A DNA stretch of 64,000 nucleotides from positions 1 through 64,000 of the forward strand of contig JAXEWB010000090.1 of NCBI GenBank assembly GCA_034114085.1. The letters run 5' to 3'. The DNA comes from Spiro-02 sp034114085 (GTDB taxonomy: Bacteria > Spirochaetota > Spirochaetia > Sphaerochaetales > Sphaerochaetaceae). How positions within the stretch are numbered: the stretch's first letter is position 1; each line of letters starts with the position of its first letter. The notes beneath the pieces are model-generated. The model was given only the letters and a program-made list of their open reading frames with translations. It was not told the DNA's origin and made no database searches. This document shows, piece by piece, positions 34,296 to 42,543 of this stretch. The translations under genes were made by a program, and so were the position numbers.

Positions 34296-35210
34296 ATGTA
34301 CGAAATCGTCGGCGTGGGACACAGCTGCCTGGATAGGCTCTGCATAGTGGAGAATTATCCGAAAGAAGATGACTCCACCCATATCGTCTCCACCTCCGTT
34401 CAAGGCGGCGGGGCAGTTGCCACTGCCTTGGTCGCTGCATCCCGCCTTGGCATCGGCGCCGCTTTCATCGGAAATATCGGAAATGACGAAGTATCCGACC
34501 GAATCGTCGGTTTCTTCGAAGCGGACGGTGTTTCCACTGCGCTTATGTCAAGAAGGTCCGATTGCCATGGTCTGGAATCGTTTGTGATGGTGAATCCCGC
34601 GAACGGCTCCAGAACCAAGTTTCCACAAAAAGACGAAAATCCGCCGATTGAATGGAACAGCAAATCGGAAGCGGCGATCAAAGAGGCAAAAGTACTGCAT
34701 CTTGACGGAACCAATTATGCGAACGCCGTCAAAGCGGCGTCGATTGCAAAATCCTGCGGAGTGACTGTTTCTCTGGATGGATGCTCCATGCAGGAAGACA
34801 ATCGGAAAAACCGCGAGCTTGCTTCGCTGTCCGATATTCTGATTATGAACCGGAAGTATCCATTGAAGGTCAGCGGAGAGCTTTCTTATGATGAAGCGCT
34901 CCTGAAGATCGCTTCCTGGGGACCAAAAATCGTCGTCTGCACTTTGGGAGAGCAGGGCTCTTTGGCGGTGATCGGCGGAAAAGTCTGCCGGTTCGAGCCT
35001 TACCGCCCGAAGAAAGTGGTTGATACCACGGGCTGCGGAGATGTTTATCACGGAGCGTTCCTTTGTGCGTATGTGTTGGGAATGGATGTCGGTCGGGCGA
35101 TTGTCTTCGCGGGCATCGCAGCAGGATTGAAATGTGAAAAACTCGGAGGCAGGGCCGGAATTCCGACAAGGGCGGAAGTTTCGGCTCTGATCGGAGATTT
35201 GGTGATTTGA
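34296..35210 (+). CDS. PfkB-family carbohydrate kinase
   Basis: Ribokinase-fold kinase of 304 residues, likely a ketohexose-phosphate kinase that makes the bisphosphate cut by the aldolase. The N-terminal signature region is VQGGGAVATALVAASRLGIGAAFIGNIGNDEVS (about 35-68) and the C-terminal PfkB signature DTTGCGDVYHGAF at about 244-256 carries the catalytic Asp. The Gly-Ala-Gly-Asp motif has Cys in place of Ala. Translation is probably coupled to the aldolase. Specificity (fructose-1-P, tagatose-6-P or another sugar) is inference. Confidence 0.9.
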   Translation: MYEIVGVGHSCLDRLCIVENYPKEDDSTHIVSTSVQGGGAVATALVAASRLGIGAAFIGNIGNDEVSDRIVGFFEADGVSTALMSRRSDCHGLESFVMVNPANGSRTKFPQKDENPPIEWNSKSEAAIKEAKVLHLDGTNYANAVKAASIAKSCGVTVSLDGCSMQEDNRKNRELASLSDILIMNRKYPLKVSGELSYDEALLKIASWGPKIVVCTLGEQGSLAVIGGKVCRFEPYRPKKVVDTTGCGDVYHGAFLCAYVLGMDVGRAIVFAGIAAGLKCEKLGGRAGIPTRAEVSALIGDLVI

Positions 35211-35256
35211 TTAAGAGCTTAACTACACATTGTGTAGAAAAAAAAAGGAGAAAAAC

Positions 35257-36300
35257 ATGAAGAAAGCACTATGCATCATCCTTATTGCATTGATTGCCGG
35301 CACGGTAATTTTCGCGCAAGGCGCTTCTGAGAAAACTCAGAAAGGCGGCACAGGAGAACTTATTCTCTATACTACGGTCAAGGATGCCCACTATGATATC
35401 ACGATCGGAAAGTTCAACGAACTCTATCCGGACATCAAGGTCTACTCGACCTATGGCGGAGCAGGGGACATGAAAGCCCGAATCCAGGCTGAGTCTTCCA
35501 ACCCGCAGGCCGACGCCATGTTCGGCGGTCTTCAGTATGCCGATCTGGGAGCGTACGGCGACTTCTTCGAGACCTACGTCAGCGTCAATGACAACAAGAT
35601 GGCCGATGGATACAAGAACACCTCGGGAAAACTCACGTTCCACGACATTCAGATTCCATGCCTCGTCGTAAATGACGCACTCGAATCCGAGCTCGGTCTC
35701 AAAGTCACAGGTTGGAATTCTCTTCTTGACCCGAAGTTGTACGGAAAAGTCGTCACGGCCAATCCGACGGCCTCTTCCTCCGCCTGGAACAACCTCCAGT
35801 GCCTGCTTACCGACTTCGGCGGCTGGAACAGCGACGCGGCTTGGAATTACATCGCAAAGCTGATGCAGAACGGTCTGGTGGTCGTAAACTCATCCTCAAT
35901 CCCCGCCAAGTCAACCTTTGCAGGCGAGTATGTGGTCGGCCTTTCCTATGAGCCGCAGGTTGTGAAAATCATCGACGGCGGAGACAATTCCGCACACATG
36001 GTCTTCTGGGAAGAGGGCACGACCAGCGTCGGTTTCGCTTCCGCAGTCATCAAGGGCGCCAAGAACCTTGAAAATGCCAAACTCTTCATCGATTTCCTCC
36101 AGTCCGACGCGGGACAGCAGACCTACCTCGACGCCGCCGCCAGGCCTGCATCGACATCCAGGTTCTCCGGTGGAAGCCCGACGATGGTCGACCTTGCCAC
36201 CATCAACGTGAAGGTCGCGGACACCGAAGCTCTTGCGAAGAACAAAGCTGAAATCTGCGACAAGTGGAACACTTATTGGGCTCAGTACGGCAAGAACTAA
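35257..36300 (+). CDS. Afu/Fbp-type ABC transporter substrate-binding protein
   Basis: A 347-residue receptor of the cluster D 'Fe(III)-type' family, many of which bind phosphorylated or anionic organic ligands. Signal peptide MKKALCIILIALIAGTVIFA is followed by QGASEK. Mature motifs: ELILYTTVKDAHYDITIGKFNELYPDIKV, NPQADAMFGGLQYADL, and GLSYEPQVVKIIDGG. The start at 35257 is set by AAGGAG; the longer frame from 35230 lacks support. A terminator-like hairpin follows. Located behind a kinase and aldolase, it is more likely a sugar-phosphate than an iron receptor, as for AfuA. Confidence 0.88.
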   Translation: MKKALCIILIALIAGTVIFAQGASEKTQKGGTGELILYTTVKDAHYDITIGKFNELYPDIKVYSTYGGAGDMKARIQAESSNPQADAMFGGLQYADLGAYGDFFETYVSVNDNKMADGYKNTSGKLTFHDIQIPCLVVNDALESELGLKVTGWNSLLDPKLYGKVVTANPTASSSAWNNLQCLLTDFGGWNSDAAWNYIAKLMQNGLVVVNSSSIPAKSTFAGEYVVGLSYEPQVVKIIDGGDNSAHMVFWEEGTTSVGFASAVIKGAKNLENAKLFIDFLQSDAGQQTYLDAAARPASTSRFSGGSPTMVDLATINVKVADTEALAKNKAEICDKWNTYWAQYGKN

Positions 36301-36330
36301 TCACAAGCATTTAAGAATAAAACTTATCAA

Positions 36331-36364
36331 TGTGTCCCTGGGTTCCAGGGGCACAGACTTTTTC
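36331..36364 (+). terminator. Attenuator/terminator between binding-protein and ATPase genes
   Basis: TGTGTCCCTGG pairs with CCAGGGGCACA (11 bp, one G-T) around GTT and is followed by GACTTTTTC. It is a good intrinsic terminator inside an apparent operon, so it probably lowers transport-ATPase and permease expression relative to the binding protein. Confidence 0.75.
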
Positions 36365-36389
36365 AAAAAAGCGGAGTGGCAAAAATCAA

Positions 36390-37490
36390 ATGGACGTAAG
36401 AATCAGAATCAATCATGCAGTTAAAAAATATGGTGACTTTGTCGCCATTCCGGATTTGTCTGTGGAGATACAGCCCGGTGAGTTTTTCACTCTGCTTGGA
36501 CCTTCGGGTTGCGGGAAAACGACTTTGCTCAGAATGATTGCGGGATTCAACTCCATCGAAGGGGGCGAGTTTTACTTTTCCGACCGCCTGATCAATGATT
36601 TGGATCCGGCAAAAAGAAATATCGGGATGGTTTTCCAAAACTATGCCATTTTTCCGCACCTGACCGTCAGAAAAAATGTTGCATTCGGTCTGAAGAACCG
36701 GAAGCTTCCTCCAGACCAGATAAAGCAAAAAACCGAAGAATTCATGGCCTTGATGAAGATTAATGAATATGCCGACCGCCTTCCGGAAAAACTCTCCGGC
36801 GGCCAACAGCAGCGCGTGGCCCTTGCCAGAGCGCTTGCCATCGAACCAGAAGTACTGTTGATGGACGAACCTCTTTCCAACCTTGACGCAAAGCTGAGAG
36901 TAGAAATGAGGAGCGTCATCAAGGAGATTCAGAACCGTTTGAGAATCACCACTGTGTATGTTACCCATGACCAGGAAGAGGCAATGGCTGTTTCGGACAG
37001 AATCGCGGTGATGAATCTCGGCGTCATCCAGCAGATTGGAACCCCCAAGGCCCTGTACCAGAGACCCGCAAACAAGTTCGTCGCAACTTTCATCGGTCGG
37101 ACGACATTTTTTGATGCAAAGATTAAGAAGGACAAGACTGTGCGGGCGATCGTGTTTGACAACGGTTACACCGTAAGCATGCCCAACCTTATCGACGAAG
37201 TCCAAGACGGGCAGAGCGTAGTGGTATCGATCAGACCCGAAGAGCTCGTGATAGAGAATTCTGCGACCGTCGACCATTCCAATTGTCTTGCCGGAAAGGT
37301 GGTATACAGCACTTTCCTGGGTCTGAACACCCACTACATGGTCGAACTCGAAGACGGCAACAGAGTAGAGATCATCCAGGAATCCCAGATCGATGACATC
37401 ATCGAGAACGGGGTCGAAATCAAAATGACAGTCAATGCCGAAAAAATAAACGTATTCACTTCTGACGACGAGAAGTCACTGGTAAAGTGA
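36390..37490 (+). CDS. Afu/Fbp-type ABC transporter ATP-binding protein
   Basis: Cytoplasmic ATPase of 366 residues energising the importer. Walker A GPSGCGKTT near 38, Q-loop VFQNYAIFPHLTV near 82, signature LSGGQQQRVALARALA near 133, Walker B VLLMDEPLSNLDAK near 155, H-loop VTHDQEEAM near 190, and a C-terminal TOBE-type regulatory domain. The frame is open from 36330, but that part lies over the hairpin; the ATG at 36390 is taken. The permease gene starts 8 bases after its stop. Confidence 0.94.
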   Translation: MDVRIRINHAVKKYGDFVAIPDLSVEIQPGEFFTLLGPSGCGKTTLLRMIAGFNSIEGGEFYFSDRLINDLDPAKRNIGMVFQNYAIFPHLTVRKNVAFGLKNRKLPPDQIKQKTEEFMALMKINEYADRLPEKLSGGQQQRVALARALAIEPEVLLMDEPLSNLDAKLRVEMRSVIKEIQNRLRITTVYVTHDQEEAMAVSDRIAVMNLGVIQQIGTPKALYQRPANKFVATFIGRTTFFDAKIKKDKTVRAIVFDNGYTVSMPNLIDEVQDGQSVVVSIRPEELVIENSATVDHSNCLAGKVVYSTFLGLNTHYMVELEDGNRVEIIQESQIDDIIENGVEIKMTVNAEKINVFTSDDEKSLVK

Positions 37491-37497
37491 GGAAGAA

Positions 37498-39153
37498 ATG
37501 AAGAAAAAGAAGCTTGATTTCTGGATTGTCGCCAGCCTTGTCCTACTTGGGTTATACCTGCTGTTCATGGTCTATCCTCTGCTGAAGATTTTTACACAGT
37601 CCGTCACGGATGAGAATGACGGACATCTGACGCTCAGATATTTCATAAAATTCTTTGGTCAGCCCTTCTATTCAAGAACACTCCTGAACAGCTTCAAGGT
37701 TGCCGTCTGCGCCTGCGCCGTTTCCCTGGTTCTTGGGGTTCCCCTTGCCTACTTGTACAATATGTATCAGATGAAGGGGCGCAAACTCCTTCAGATGCTA
37801 ATCATACTTTCCTCCATGTCGGCTCCGTTCATCGGGGCTTATGCCTGGGTCAAACTCCTGGGAAGGGCCGGGGTGATCACGAAGTTCATCAAGGCAGTGT
37901 CGGGAATCACCATACCGAATATTTACGGATTCAACGGAATATTGCTTGTCCTTTCCCTCAAGCTGTTTCCATTGGTATTCCTGTATGTTTCGGGTGCGAT
38001 GAAAAACATCGACAACTCTCTTCTCGAGGCTTCGTCCAACATGGGCGTAACGGGGGTAAAACGCTTCTTCACGGTCGTCATCCCCCTGTGTCTTCCTTCC
38101 ATTCTCGCGGCTACGCTGATGGTTTTCATGCGGGCCATTGCGGATTTCGGAACACCCTTGATGATAGGTGAAGGATTCACAACTTTTCCGGTGATTATCT
38201 ATAATGAATATGTAGGCGAAGTCGGAACGAACCACAACTTTGCATCGGCAATCGCCGTGCTCGCCATTTTCATCACTCTGGTTTTCTTTCTCATACAAAG
38301 GTACATCAACAACAGGAACAGTTTCTCGATGAACGCCATGCACCATGTCGAGCGGAAAAAAGCGAAGCCGTTGGCCAATTTTCTCATTCATCTTTATGGC
38401 TATGGCTTGGTCCTGCTTGCCTTGCTTCCACAGATTTATCTGGTTTACCTTTCTTTCCGGAAAACAAATCCAGGCGGGGAGGTTTTCCATCCGGGATTCT
38501 CGTTGGACAGTTATCGCTATGTCTTCAACAAAATGGGTGCGACCATTTGGAATACAGTAAGAATCTGCGGTTCGTCGTTGATCCTGATCATCGTTCTTGC
38601 CATTCTTATCGCATATCTGACCGTAAGAAGGAAAAACGTCCTGAATGCGGTCATCGACACACTTTCAATGGTTCCCTATGTCATTCCCGGCGCCGTTGTA
38701 GGGATTGCGATGATTCTTGCTTTCAACAACCCTGTCATTCCGCTTGTCGGAACCACCACCATTATGATAGTCGCCATGTGCGTCAGACGTATTCCGTATA
38801 CAATACGTTCTTCCGTTGCGATTTTGTCCCAAATTCCTCTGTCAATCGACGAGGCGGCGGAATCTTTGGGGGCCGGGAAGCTTAAAACCCTTTGCACGAT
38901 TACGATTCCGATGATGTTCAATGGAATTTTCGCCGGAGCGGTCATGAGTTGGGTGACCCTGATTACAGAGCTGTCATCTTCGCTTCTCCTGTATTCGTTC
39001 AGAACGCAGACACTTAATGTGGCTGTGTACAAGGCAGTATCCAATGGAACCGACGGACGAGCCTGTGCGCTTGCCTCGATTGTGACCGTATTCACCGTTC
39101 TCTCCCTTCTCCTTTTCAACCGCATATCCAAGGATGGAGACATCATGGTGTGA
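37498..39153 (+). CDS. Afu/Fbp-type ABC permease, two-domain
   Basis: A 551-residue inner-membrane permease with two copies of the permease domain fused, as in AfuB/FbpB/ThiP. Two EAA loops can be read: NSLLEASSNMGVTGVKRFFTVVIPLCLPSI near 180 and LSIDEAAESLGAGKLKTLCTITIPMMFNG near 455. About twelve hydrophobic segments are present. It ends the operon; an IS256-type fragment starts less than 100 bases further on, so anything originally beyond may be lost. Confidence 0.93.
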   Translation: MKKKKLDFWIVASLVLLGLYLLFMVYPLLKIFTQSVTDENDGHLTLRYFIKFFGQPFYSRTLLNSFKVAVCACAVSLVLGVPLAYLYNMYQMKGRKLLQMLIILSSMSAPFIGAYAWVKLLGRAGVITKFIKAVSGITIPNIYGFNGILLVLSLKLFPLVFLYVSGAMKNIDNSLLEASSNMGVTGVKRFFTVVIPLCLPSILAATLMVFMRAIADFGTPLMIGEGFTTFPVIIYNEYVGEVGTNHNFASAIAVLAIFITLVFFLIQRYINNRNSFSMNAMHHVERKKAKPLANFLIHLYGYGLVLLALLPQIYLVYLSFRKTNPGGEVFHPGFSLDSYRYVFNKMGATIWNTVRICGSSLILIIVLAILIAYLTVRRKNVLNAVIDTLSMVPYVIPGAVVGIAMILAFNNPVIPLVGTTTIMIVAMCVRRIPYTIRSSVAILSQIPLSIDEAAESLGAGKLKTLCTITIPMMFNGIFAGAVMSWVTLITELSSSLLLYSFRTQTLNVAVYKAVSNGTDGRACALASIVTVFTVLSLLLFNRISKDGDIMV

Positions 39154-39250
39154 AAATTGCAGTCCTATTTTCTCAAGCATGATGAAAATTGTTTCTGGAG
39201 GGAAATTGAGTTCCGATGGAACAGGGAGCACAATGGTGCTTCCATAGGAA

Positions 39251-39682
39251 ATGGAGCGCGCGGCGAGTTGTCAGCCGTTTAGCCAGCGGTCGATGAAGAC
39301 TGAGACGCTGTGGTTCGTCCCTGCCATTTCCGCATTGGAAGAGGAATATCCGGTGCTGTGGGCGGACGCCCTGTATGAGAAGGCACGGGAGTTCGACCGG
39401 GTGGTCGGTACGGCTGTATTGGCAGTAGAAGCCGTCGGCATGCAGGGACTTGTCCATATCCTGGTGGTGGAGCCGATGGCCGAGGAAAGCGGGAGGACAT
39501 ATCCGGGGCTGTTTGAAGGGTTGAAAGATCGTGGCGTGAGGAAAGTATGGCTGGTGGCCGGTGACGCGCACAAGGGGCTGCGGAAGGCTGTCAGCACAGC
39601 ATTCCTGGGAGCTGGCTGGCAGAGATGCAAGGTACGCTTCATGCGCGACATCCTCAGCCATTGTTTGCCAACTACACTTTAA
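39251..39682 (+). pseudogene. IS256-family (mutator-type) transposase fragment
   Basis: The 143-codon frame covers the first part of the DDE catalytic region of an IS256 transposase: YPVLWADALYEKAREFDRVVGTAVLAVEAV, with the first catalytic Asp in WADALY, and WLVAGDAHKGLRKAVSTAFLGAGWQRCKVRFMRDILSHCL with the second Asp in GDAHKG. The N-terminal DNA-binding part and the third acidic residue region are missing, so it is inactive. It lies at the right end of the AT-richer region, close to a tRNA gene. Confidence 0.82.
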
Positions 39683-39741
39683 TTGGATTCCGTTCCCTTT
39701 TTCTATCAAAACTTAGGACTATTGACTTTTTGTCTTCCCCT

Positions 39742-39752
39742 CCCCCCCCCCC
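39742..39752 (+). repeat. Poly-C tract (11 C)
   Basis: A run of 11 C, preceded by CCCCT, in DNA between the IS fragment and the tRNA gene. It lies outside any supported gene. The surrounding stretch 39740-39860 also repeats a TTCTG-T/C-ATNGA-CC-like motif twice. Confidence 0.6.
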
Positions 39753-39865
39753 GGATTTCTGCATAGAGCCTTTAAACCCATACTTCTTCCTGAAGGTGAT
39801 GTTTGAGAGCTACAGGCTCCGAATAGGCTACCTATCCCCCCAATTCTGTATTGAACCCTAAAATA

Positions 39866-39902
39866 AGCAAAAACCTGCATTTCCAATAGGATTTGCAGGT
39901 TT
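39866..39902 (-). terminator. Terminator of the tRNA gene
   Basis: AAACCTGCA pairs with TGCAGGTTT around 14 bases; on the minus strand the stem is followed by TTTTTGC. It lies about 40 bases past the tRNA 3' end in the direction of tRNA transcription. Confidence 0.72.
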
Positions 39903-39940
39903 TAGGATATGTACGATTGTATTAAAATCGTAACTAATGA

Positions 39941-40014
39941 TGGGCCCAGAAGGACTTGAACCTTCGACCCACGGATTATGAGTCCGATGCTCTAACCAAC
40001 TGAGCTATAGGCCC
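39941..40014 (-). tRNA. tRNA with CAU anticodon (Met, possibly Ile2)
   Basis: The minus strand folds into a complete 74-base cloverleaf: GGGCCTA/TGGGCCC acceptor with one G-T pair, TAGCTCAGTTGGTTAGAGC D arm, anticodon loop CTCATAA, GGTTCAAGTCC T arm, discriminator A. CAU is read by elongator Met, initiator Met or lysidine-modified Ile2; the lack of the initiator C1-A72 mismatch argues against fMet. CCA is not encoded. Its 3' end faces the composition break and the IS256 fragment. Confidence 0.93.
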
Positions 40015-40223
40015 TTGCATATCTTCTTGCATAGCACATAATTACATGCATAACAACCAGAAACGCGATAGTGAGTATAGCACATATCCCGAAGAACGTA
40101 AATTACCAATGCGGAAAAATATCAGCAGCGAACCATAGGAGACCGTCCGGCGTTTCATCGTACCATGAACGATATACCTGCTACTGAACATTTATCAGCT
40201 TTACATTTCTTTACCACAAGCGT

Positions 40224-41060
40224 ATGTTTTACAATATGAAAGAACTGTTGCAAAATCCTGTGTTCATGGCATTCCTGGCCACGCTCGGCACATGGGCGCT
40301 CACCGCGTTGGGAGCCGCGTTGGTATTCTTCTTCAAGGAGATCAACCAGCGGGTATTGAACGTCATGCTCGGCTTCGCGGCCGGCGTCATGATCGCGGCC
40401 AGTTTCTGGTCCTTGCTCGCACCGGCCATTGAAATGGCGGAATCCAGCGTCCTTCCCGCATGGCTCGTCGCGGCGATAGGGTTCCTCGCGGGAGGAGCGT
40501 TCCTCTGGCTAGCCGACCGTCTGATGCCCCACATGCATTTCGGCGCACCGGAAGGGGAAGTCGAAGGCCTTCCGACACACCTGCGGAGAAGCATCCTGCT
40601 GGTGCTCTCCATCACCCTGCACAACATACCCGAAGGCATGGCGGTGGGAGTGGCTTTCGGTGCGCTGGCGATGGGCGGCGGAAATGCGGAATTGCTTGCG
40701 GCGGTGGCGGTAGCGATCGGTATCGGCATACAGAACTTTCCGGAAGGGGCGGCGGTCTCGATTCCGTTGCGCAGAGAGGGCCTGAGCCGGGGGAAATGCT
40801 TCTTCTATGGGCAGGCGTCAGGTTTTGTTGAACCGGTAGCGGGCGTACTGGGAGCATTGCTCGTAGTCGCGGCCAAGCCGATACTCCCCTATGCCCTCGC
40901 TTTCGCCGCAGGTGCCATGATCTACGTCGTTGTAGAGGAATTGATCCCCGAAGCGCAGCATGGCGCACAAGGCAACGACCATGCAGGCACCCATTTCGCG
41001 ACATTCGGATGCATGGTCGGTTTTGCCATCATGATGATTCTCGACGTGGCTCTCGGCTGA
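40224..41060 (+). CDS. ZIP-family divalent metal transporter (GufA type)
   Basis: Inner-membrane transporter of 278 residues for Zn or related divalent ions. Eight hydrophobic segments are expected; the two metal-binding helices are clear: ITLHNIPEGMAVGVAFGALA (HNxPEG) and GIGIQNFPEGAAVSIPL (xNxPEG). A GHAG-like His loop (HMHFGAPEGE) follows the third helix. The ATG at 40236 is an alternative start; neither has a strong ribosome binding site. Confidence 0.93.
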   Translation: MFYNMKELLQNPVFMAFLATLGTWALTALGAALVFFFKEINQRVLNVMLGFAAGVMIAASFWSLLAPAIEMAESSVLPAWLVAAIGFLAGGAFLWLADRLMPHMHFGAPEGEVEGLPTHLRRSILLVLSITLHNIPEGMAVGVAFGALAMGGGNAELLAAVAVAIGIGIQNFPEGAAVSIPLRREGLSRGKCFFYGQASGFVEPVAGVLGALLVVAAKPILPYALAFAAGAMIYVVVEELIPEAQHGAQGNDHAGTHFATFGCMVGFAIMMILDVALG

Positions 41061-41084
41061 TAACCTTCGCCATATATCTAGACA

Positions 41085-41107
41085 GACAGCCCCAATTGGG
41101 GGCTGTC
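41085..41107. terminator. Hairpin between convergent ZIP and yihY-type genes
   Basis: GACAGCCCC and GGGGCTGTC form a 9-bp stem around AATTG, 25 bases after the ZIP stop. The T-tract is poor on the plus side, so termination strength is uncertain. Confidence 0.6.
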
Positions 41108-41230
41108 CGCATATTATCCGCAGAAACCAACTTTCCAGGATATCAATTGGCGTCTACTCGATGATACTTCTGAATTTCTTGGGGTAATAGGCGGAGCGGA
41201 CACAAGGCACATCCATTCTCCCCCCGCCGC

Positions 41231-42541
41231 TTACACCCGCTCCAGCAGATTCTCGATCGTCAGCGTCCCCAGGGACTCGATGCCATGCCCTTGTATTTGT
41301 GCGGCGACAGCCTCGCCCGGAGTGTCCTGCTCTCCTTCCGTCATCCCATCGAATCCATAGAGCGATTCGACCAACTCCCGCACCTTCAGGTCTTCAAGAG
41401 GTCGCGATGGCATGAAGGATGTCTTGCCGTTGTTCGTGGGAATGATGTAGTGGAGCTCCGTCAGCAAGTCCAGATACCCATACAATCTCCGGTCGGGAAT
41501 CATCAGACGCTGCGTCAACTCCCGCGTGGTAGTGACGCCACGGCCGTTCTTGTAGTTGCTGCCGATCAGCATCATGATATTGACGCCTTCCGTCAACTGA
41601 CGCGCGGGAGACTGCGGCAGTCCCCGCAACTGCTGTCTGTCCGGCCGGTACTGGTGCACATATGCGATCTCGACCACGGTGAGGGCGATCATCCACAATA
41701 CATAGACATACAGCAGGAACAGAAAAATCGCGGCGAATGAACCGTAGATCACCGAATACGCGACGGCCTTCGTCGTCAACCGAGTATAGAAGACATTGAG
41801 GACACCCACAGCCACCATGCCGAGGAAAGAACCAAGCACCGCGCTGGACACCCGGACCTTCGCGTTCGGAATGGCGAAGGCCAGCAGGAAAAATCCTACC
41901 CAGATGATCAGCCAGGGAGCGACCGTCCGCACGACTTTCATCCACCCGCTGATCGCGGGCAGCCCCATCAACCGTGTGAACCAGTTGCTCAGCATCGACT
42001 GAATCGAGAAATAGGCTGCAAGTATCAGCGTGCCGACGATCAAGAACGTCAGGAAACCGGCGAAACGCTTTATCGGATTTCTGTTGAGAGAGGTATGGTA
42101 TATCTGGTTGATGATGGACCAGACCTTGTTGATCAGCAACAGGGCCGTGATAATGAACGAGATGATGCCGATGACGCCAAGGCTCGTGGCGTTTCCGGTA
42201 TAGGTCTCGATCATACGCACCAGCTCACGTCCCGCATCCGCACCGAAAATCTCAATGAAAAACTGCGTCAGTACGTTCACGACCGACTGCAACACTCCGA
42301 AAGCGCCAAGGAACACGAATACAAACGTAATGCAGGGGACAAGCGCCATCAGCGTAGTATAGACCAAACCGGAGGCCATGATAGTGACACGGTCCCTCAG
42401 TACATTCCTGAACACGATTGAAGTAAAATCAACCATGAGAAGCAACTTCTTCCTAATGACCGCCAGCACGCGGGACACGCCTTTCTTCTCCGGTTCGGCA
42501 ACATCCGGAGAATGCATGAATGGATCGCTCTCGGTTCCCAT
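41231..42541 (-). CDS. YihY/BrkB-family inner-membrane protein
   Basis: A 436-residue member of the YihY/virulence factor BrkB family with about six helices in the first 290 residues (for example GLVYTTLMALVPCITFVFVFLGAFG; PWLIIWVGFFLLAFAIPNAKVRVSSAVLG). The cytoplasmic C-terminal part looks like a winged helix (GVTTTRELTQRLMIPDRRLYGYLDLLTELHYI). AGAGGA 8 bases before the ATG at 42541 supports that start over 42571. It overlaps nothing but starts within 3 bases of the hydrolase stop, so the two form an operon. No enzymatic role is established for the family. Confidence 0.9.
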   Translation of the reverse strand: MGTESDPFMHSPDVAEPEKKGVSRVLAVIRKKLLLMVDFTSIVFRNVLRDRVTIMASGLVYTTLMALVPCITFVFVFLGAFGVLQSVVNVLTQFFIEIFGADAGRELVRMIETYTGNATSLGVIGIISFIITALLLINKVWSIINQIYHTSLNRNPIKRFAGFLTFLIVGTLILAAYFSIQSMLSNWFTRLMGLPAISGWMKVVRTVAPWLIIWVGFFLLAFAIPNAKVRVSSAVLGSFLGMVAVGVLNVFYTRLTTKAVAYSVIYGSFAAIFLFLLYVYVLWMIALTVVEIAYVHQYRPDRQQLRGLPQSPARQLTEGVNIMMLIGSNYKNGRGVTTTRELTQRLMIPDRRLYGYLDLLTELHYIIPTNNGKTSFMPSRPLEDLKVRELVESLYGFDGMTEGEQDTPGEAVAAQIQGHGIESLGTLTIENLLERV

Positions 42542-42543
42542 CG

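Noticed and set aside
35223..35237. Small hairpin CTACAC-ATT-GTGTAG before the binding-protein gene
   Set aside because: Only six weak pairs followed by an A-run; too small to claim a terminator or riboswitch.
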